Shown: piece by piece, positions 6,858 through 8,386 of the stretch | Numbering within the stretch: position 1 is the stretch's first letter | Layout of the letters: each line of letters begins with the position of its first letter | Origin: Sulfurimonas sp. | GTDB lineage: Bacteria; Campylobacterota; Campylobacteria; Campylobacterales; Sulfurimonadaceae | NCBI GenBank assembly: GCA_015663215.1 | Contig: DQSP01000191.1 | Location: forward strand, 1-8,386 | Reading direction: 5' to 3' | Length of the DNA stretch: 8,386 nucleotides | Notes under the pieces: model-generated | Told to the model about the DNA's origin: nothing | Databases searched by the model: none | The model's input: only the letters and a program-made list of their open reading frames with translations | Translations under genes and position numbers: made by a program

Positions 6858-7046
6858 TTACGAATTTTTCTTAAGTGTACGAAGCTCTCTTGCAGAGATC
6901 TTGATCTTTTTTGTAGTACCATCTTCTAAAGTGATACGAACTGTTCTTAAGTTTAATAAAAAACGACGCTTTGTTCTGTTTTTTGCGTGAGAAACATTAT
7001 TCCCACTCATAGGGCCTTTGCCGCTAATAGCACATCTTCTTGCCAT
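6858..7046 (-). CDS. rpmB: 50S ribosomal protein L28
   Basis: L28 is a small basic protein of the large ribosomal subunit. The 62-residue product begins [12 protein letters not shown] and contains the signature [15 protein letters not shown] (residues 15-29), then a second half rich in K and R. Only one cysteine (C5) is present, so it is of the type lacking the CxxC zinc pairs. The ATG at 7044-7046 is chosen because the family starts here and an AAGGA Shine-Dalgarno lies 7 bases before it. A reading frame can be extended upstream to 7100, but it would cover the ribosome binding site and the predicted promoter, so the longer form is not real. It is the first gene of the rpmB-channel-argJ operon. 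Confidence 0.97.
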   Translation of the reverse strand: MARRCAISGKGPMSGNNVSHAKNRTKRRFLLNLRTVRITLEDGTTKKIKISARELRTLKKNS

Positions 7047-7080
7047 GTTAGAGTCCTTGAATGATATTTTAAAGTTGCGA

Positions 7081-7086
7081 ATTGTA
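7081..7086 (-). promoter_or_regulatory. Predicted -10 box of the rpmB-channel-argJ operon
   Basis: Reads TACAAT on the minus strand in the context TTTGGTACAATTCGC, preceded by T-rich DNA and no clear -35 box. A start near 7074 gives a leader of about 27 bases to the rpmB ATG. No other convincing promoter was seen further down this operon, consistent with co-transcription of all three genes. Confidence 0.6.
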
Positions 7087-7169
7087 CCAAATAAAAGCAA
7101 AACTGCAACTTAAGCCGATATACACTTCAGATTTAAATTCCAGTATTTGATAGTTTTAGATAACTTTTA

Positions 7170-7175
7170 TATAAT
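7170..7175 (+). promoter_or_regulatory. Predicted -10 box of the HDOD / STAS-like operon
   Basis: TATAAT in the context CTTTTATATAATTGTAGC, a perfect hexamer. The predicted start near 7182 leaves only about 7 bases to the ATG at 7189 but about 34 to a TTG at 7216 in the same frame, so this box bears on which start codon is used. It also excludes the longer frame starting with TTG at 7147. Confidence 0.6.
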
Positions 7176-7188
7176 TGTAGCTAAAATA

Positions 7189-8013
7189 ATGCACATTAAC
7201 ATAAAGTATAACATTTTGATTAAAAAAGAAACTATAGATAATTTTATACAAAAAATTCCGCCAGCACCTAAAGCACTTAAAGAGACTCTTGTTCACTTAA
7301 ACGCGGGGGACTTAGTTAAAGCGGCAAATACTGCCTCGCAAGATAAGGCACTCAGTTCTTATCTTAAAGTCCTTGTAAACAAACCTATCTATGGTTTTAG
7401 AAATGAAGTAAGCGATGTATCGCAAATTTTTGGTATTTTAGGAGTATCTAGTTCTCAACAAGTTGTTTATAACTATATGATGACACTTTTATCTCCTTCA
7501 AAATGGATTCTATTTAAACTCAATCGTGTACTTTTTTACAACTTGCAAGCCGACCTATCTGTTAACTGGCAAAAAATATTAAATCATTTAAATATTGATG
7601 ACAAAGATATATTATCTTCAATATCTCTACTTCCCGCTAGTATTATCGTAAGTGAAGCACTCTTTTGTGAGAAAAAAGCAGATGTTGACCTTCTTCGTAG
7701 TGTGAATCAAATTGATTTAAACACAGTACTTCAAAGACTCTGCGGGCTTGACTTATTTGATATTTGTGAGCAAATTGCACAAAAGTGGGAAATGCCTCAA
7801 GCTATTTCAGATATTTTACAATCTGCTTCAGGAGTAAAACCTTCTAAAGATAAAACTATTAATAACTTAGGAAAATGGATGCACTTACTTCTTTTTTATA
7901 CTCTTTCACAAGAAAAATATGTAGCAGCAGAACTTAATGACTTTATAGATTTTCAAGTTGAGTATGTTGGTGATATTTATGAAGAATTTTCAAAAGTGAT
8001 GGAGATATCATGA
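7189..8013 (+). CDS. HDOD-domain signalling protein
   Basis: HDOD domains are helical relatives of HD phosphohydrolases that have lost the metal-binding residues and act in signal output or as scaffolds. From the ATG at 7189 the protein is 274 residues. The domain begins with IPPAPKALKETL (residues 23-34), the counterpart of the usual LPPLP opening, and continues with a helix ending in LVNKPIYGF (62-70), the counterpart of the LVNSAYYG motif. SQIFGILGVSSSQQVVYNYMM (from 78) corresponds to the conserved A..LG...... helix. The rest is helical with no recognisable second domain, signal peptide or membrane segment. The start is uncertain: the ATG at 7189 lacks a Shine-Dalgarno and is almost on the predicted transcript start, while TTG at 7216 gives a protein starting MIKKETIDNF, close to where this family usually begins. 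The stop overlaps the next gene's start by ATGA, so the two are probably made and used together. The signal sensed is unknown. Confidence 0.8.
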   Translation: MHINIKYNILIKKETIDNFIQKIPPAPKALKETLVHLNAGDLVKAANTASQDKALSSYLKVLVNKPIYGFRNEVSDVSQIFGILGVSSSQQVVYNYMMTLLSPSKWILFKLNRVLFYNLQADLSVNWQKILNHLNIDDKDILSSISLLPASIIVSEALFCEKKADVDLLRSVNQIDLNTVLQRLCGLDLFDICEQIAQKWEMPQAISDILQSASGVKPSKDKTINNLGKWMHLLLFYTLSQEKYVAAELNDFIDFQVEYVGDIYEEFSKVMEIS

Positions 8014-8386
8014 GAGCAGTTGTAAAAAATGGTATTGGAATTTTCACACCACAAGGTTTTTTGGATGGTTCGTCAGGAAATTCTTTTCTCAGTCTTGATG
8101 ATATAGAAGGTACTATCACTCAAAATGCAGATATGATTTTAGTATCTTTAAAAAAAGTTATCTTTTTTAACCGTAATGGACTCGACTCATTTGTTAAGAT
8201 GTTTCAAAAAGTTCGTTCTGCAAACCATTGTACTGTAGGTTTTTGTGATTATGACACAAAAAAGTATGCTGCTATTGTTAAGTTTTATCAAGACGACTTA
8301 AACTTTTCACTCTTTAAAACACAAGAGATAGCTACACTTTTCTCAGCGAACTATAAAAATCAAAACAAAAACATTCTTCTATATAA
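8010..8386 (+). CDS. STAS-like (anti-sigma antagonist fold) protein, partial at right edge
   Basis: The first 125 residues of a protein that runs off the window. The start ATG at 8010-8012 overlaps the HDOD stop and has GGAG at 8001-8004, 5 bases upstream. The visible part follows a STAS-like order: two strands (GIGIFTPQGFLDG, 8-20), a helix, the strand ADMILVSLKKVIFF (40-53), a turn followed by a helix (GLDSFVKMFQKVRS, 57-70), the strand HCTVGFC (73-79), another helix, and ending in FSLFKTQEIATLF, which resembles the usual lf.i..s.eeA segment. In a classical anti-sigma antagonist the turn after the third strand is DSSG with a phosphorylated serine; here it is NRNG (54-57), so it probably cannot be controlled in that way. 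Assignment is from fold pattern and is weaker than for the other genes; a receiver-like or other alpha/beta domain remains possible. Further domains beyond the window edge cannot be seen. Confidence 0.55.
   Translation, partial: MRAVVKNGIGIFTPQGFLDGSSGNSFLSLDDIEGTITQNADMILVSLKKVIFFNRNGLDSFVKMFQKVRSANHCTVGFCDYDTKKYAAIVKFYQDDLNFSLFKTQEIATLFSANYKNQNKNILLY

Noticed and set aside
7047..7100. Upstream extension of rpmB giving an 80-residue protein
   Set aside because: The extra residues do not resemble L28, and the extension covers the ribosome binding site and predicted -10 box. The ATG at 7044-7046 matches the family start.

Overview
The window looks like ordinary chromosome from a low-GC member of Campylobacterota (Epsilonproteobacteria), most likely a Sulfurimonas-like sulfur oxidiser. 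This rests on three things: the divergent yajC-secD / lnt arrangement, which I recall from Campylobacter; the rpmB-potassium channel adjacency, which I recall from Helicobacter; and promoters with clear TATAAT-type -10 boxes, AT-rich upstream DNA and no recognisable -35 box. The genus assignment is an inference. I see no IS element, integrase, tRNA, rRNA, CRISPR array or other sign of recent gene transfer.

Layout. On the minus strand at the left edge lie the N-terminal part of secD and complete yajC, which belong to the Sec translocon accessory complex. Reading away from them on the plus strand is lnt, apolipoprotein N-acyltransferase, unusually short at its C-terminus. A separate promoter then drives ppk (polyphosphate kinase 1), closely followed and probably translationally coupled to a gamma-class carbonic anhydrase homologue. 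That unit runs head-on into a minus-strand operon, rpmB (ribosomal protein L28) - two-TM potassium channel with RCK domains - argJ (arginine biosynthesis). The two convergent units share a TTAA stop tetranucleotide. To the right of the divergent rpmB promoter, a plus-strand signalling pair starts: an HDOD-domain protein overlapping by ATGA with a STAS-like protein cut by the window end.

How the genes work together. SecD and YajC assist protein export across the inner membrane, and Lnt completes the N-acylation of exported lipoproteins, so the left third concerns the cell envelope. Ppk and the carbonic anhydrase homologue sit in one transcript, linking polyphosphate storage with possible CO2/bicarbonate handling. 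The rpmB-channel-argJ operon mixes translation, ion transport and amino acid synthesis, a combination probably held together by synteny rather than by pathway. The HDOD/STAS-like pair is the least characterised part: both are non-catalytic signalling folds, and the STAS-like partner lacks the usual phosphorylatable serine.

Most of the window is housekeeping. The points worth a second look are the HDOD/STAS-like pair, the channel's degenerate nucleotide-binding loop, the short Lnt, and the tight convergent gene ends. I did not find a convincing novel system. No intergenic stretch exceeds about 150 bases.
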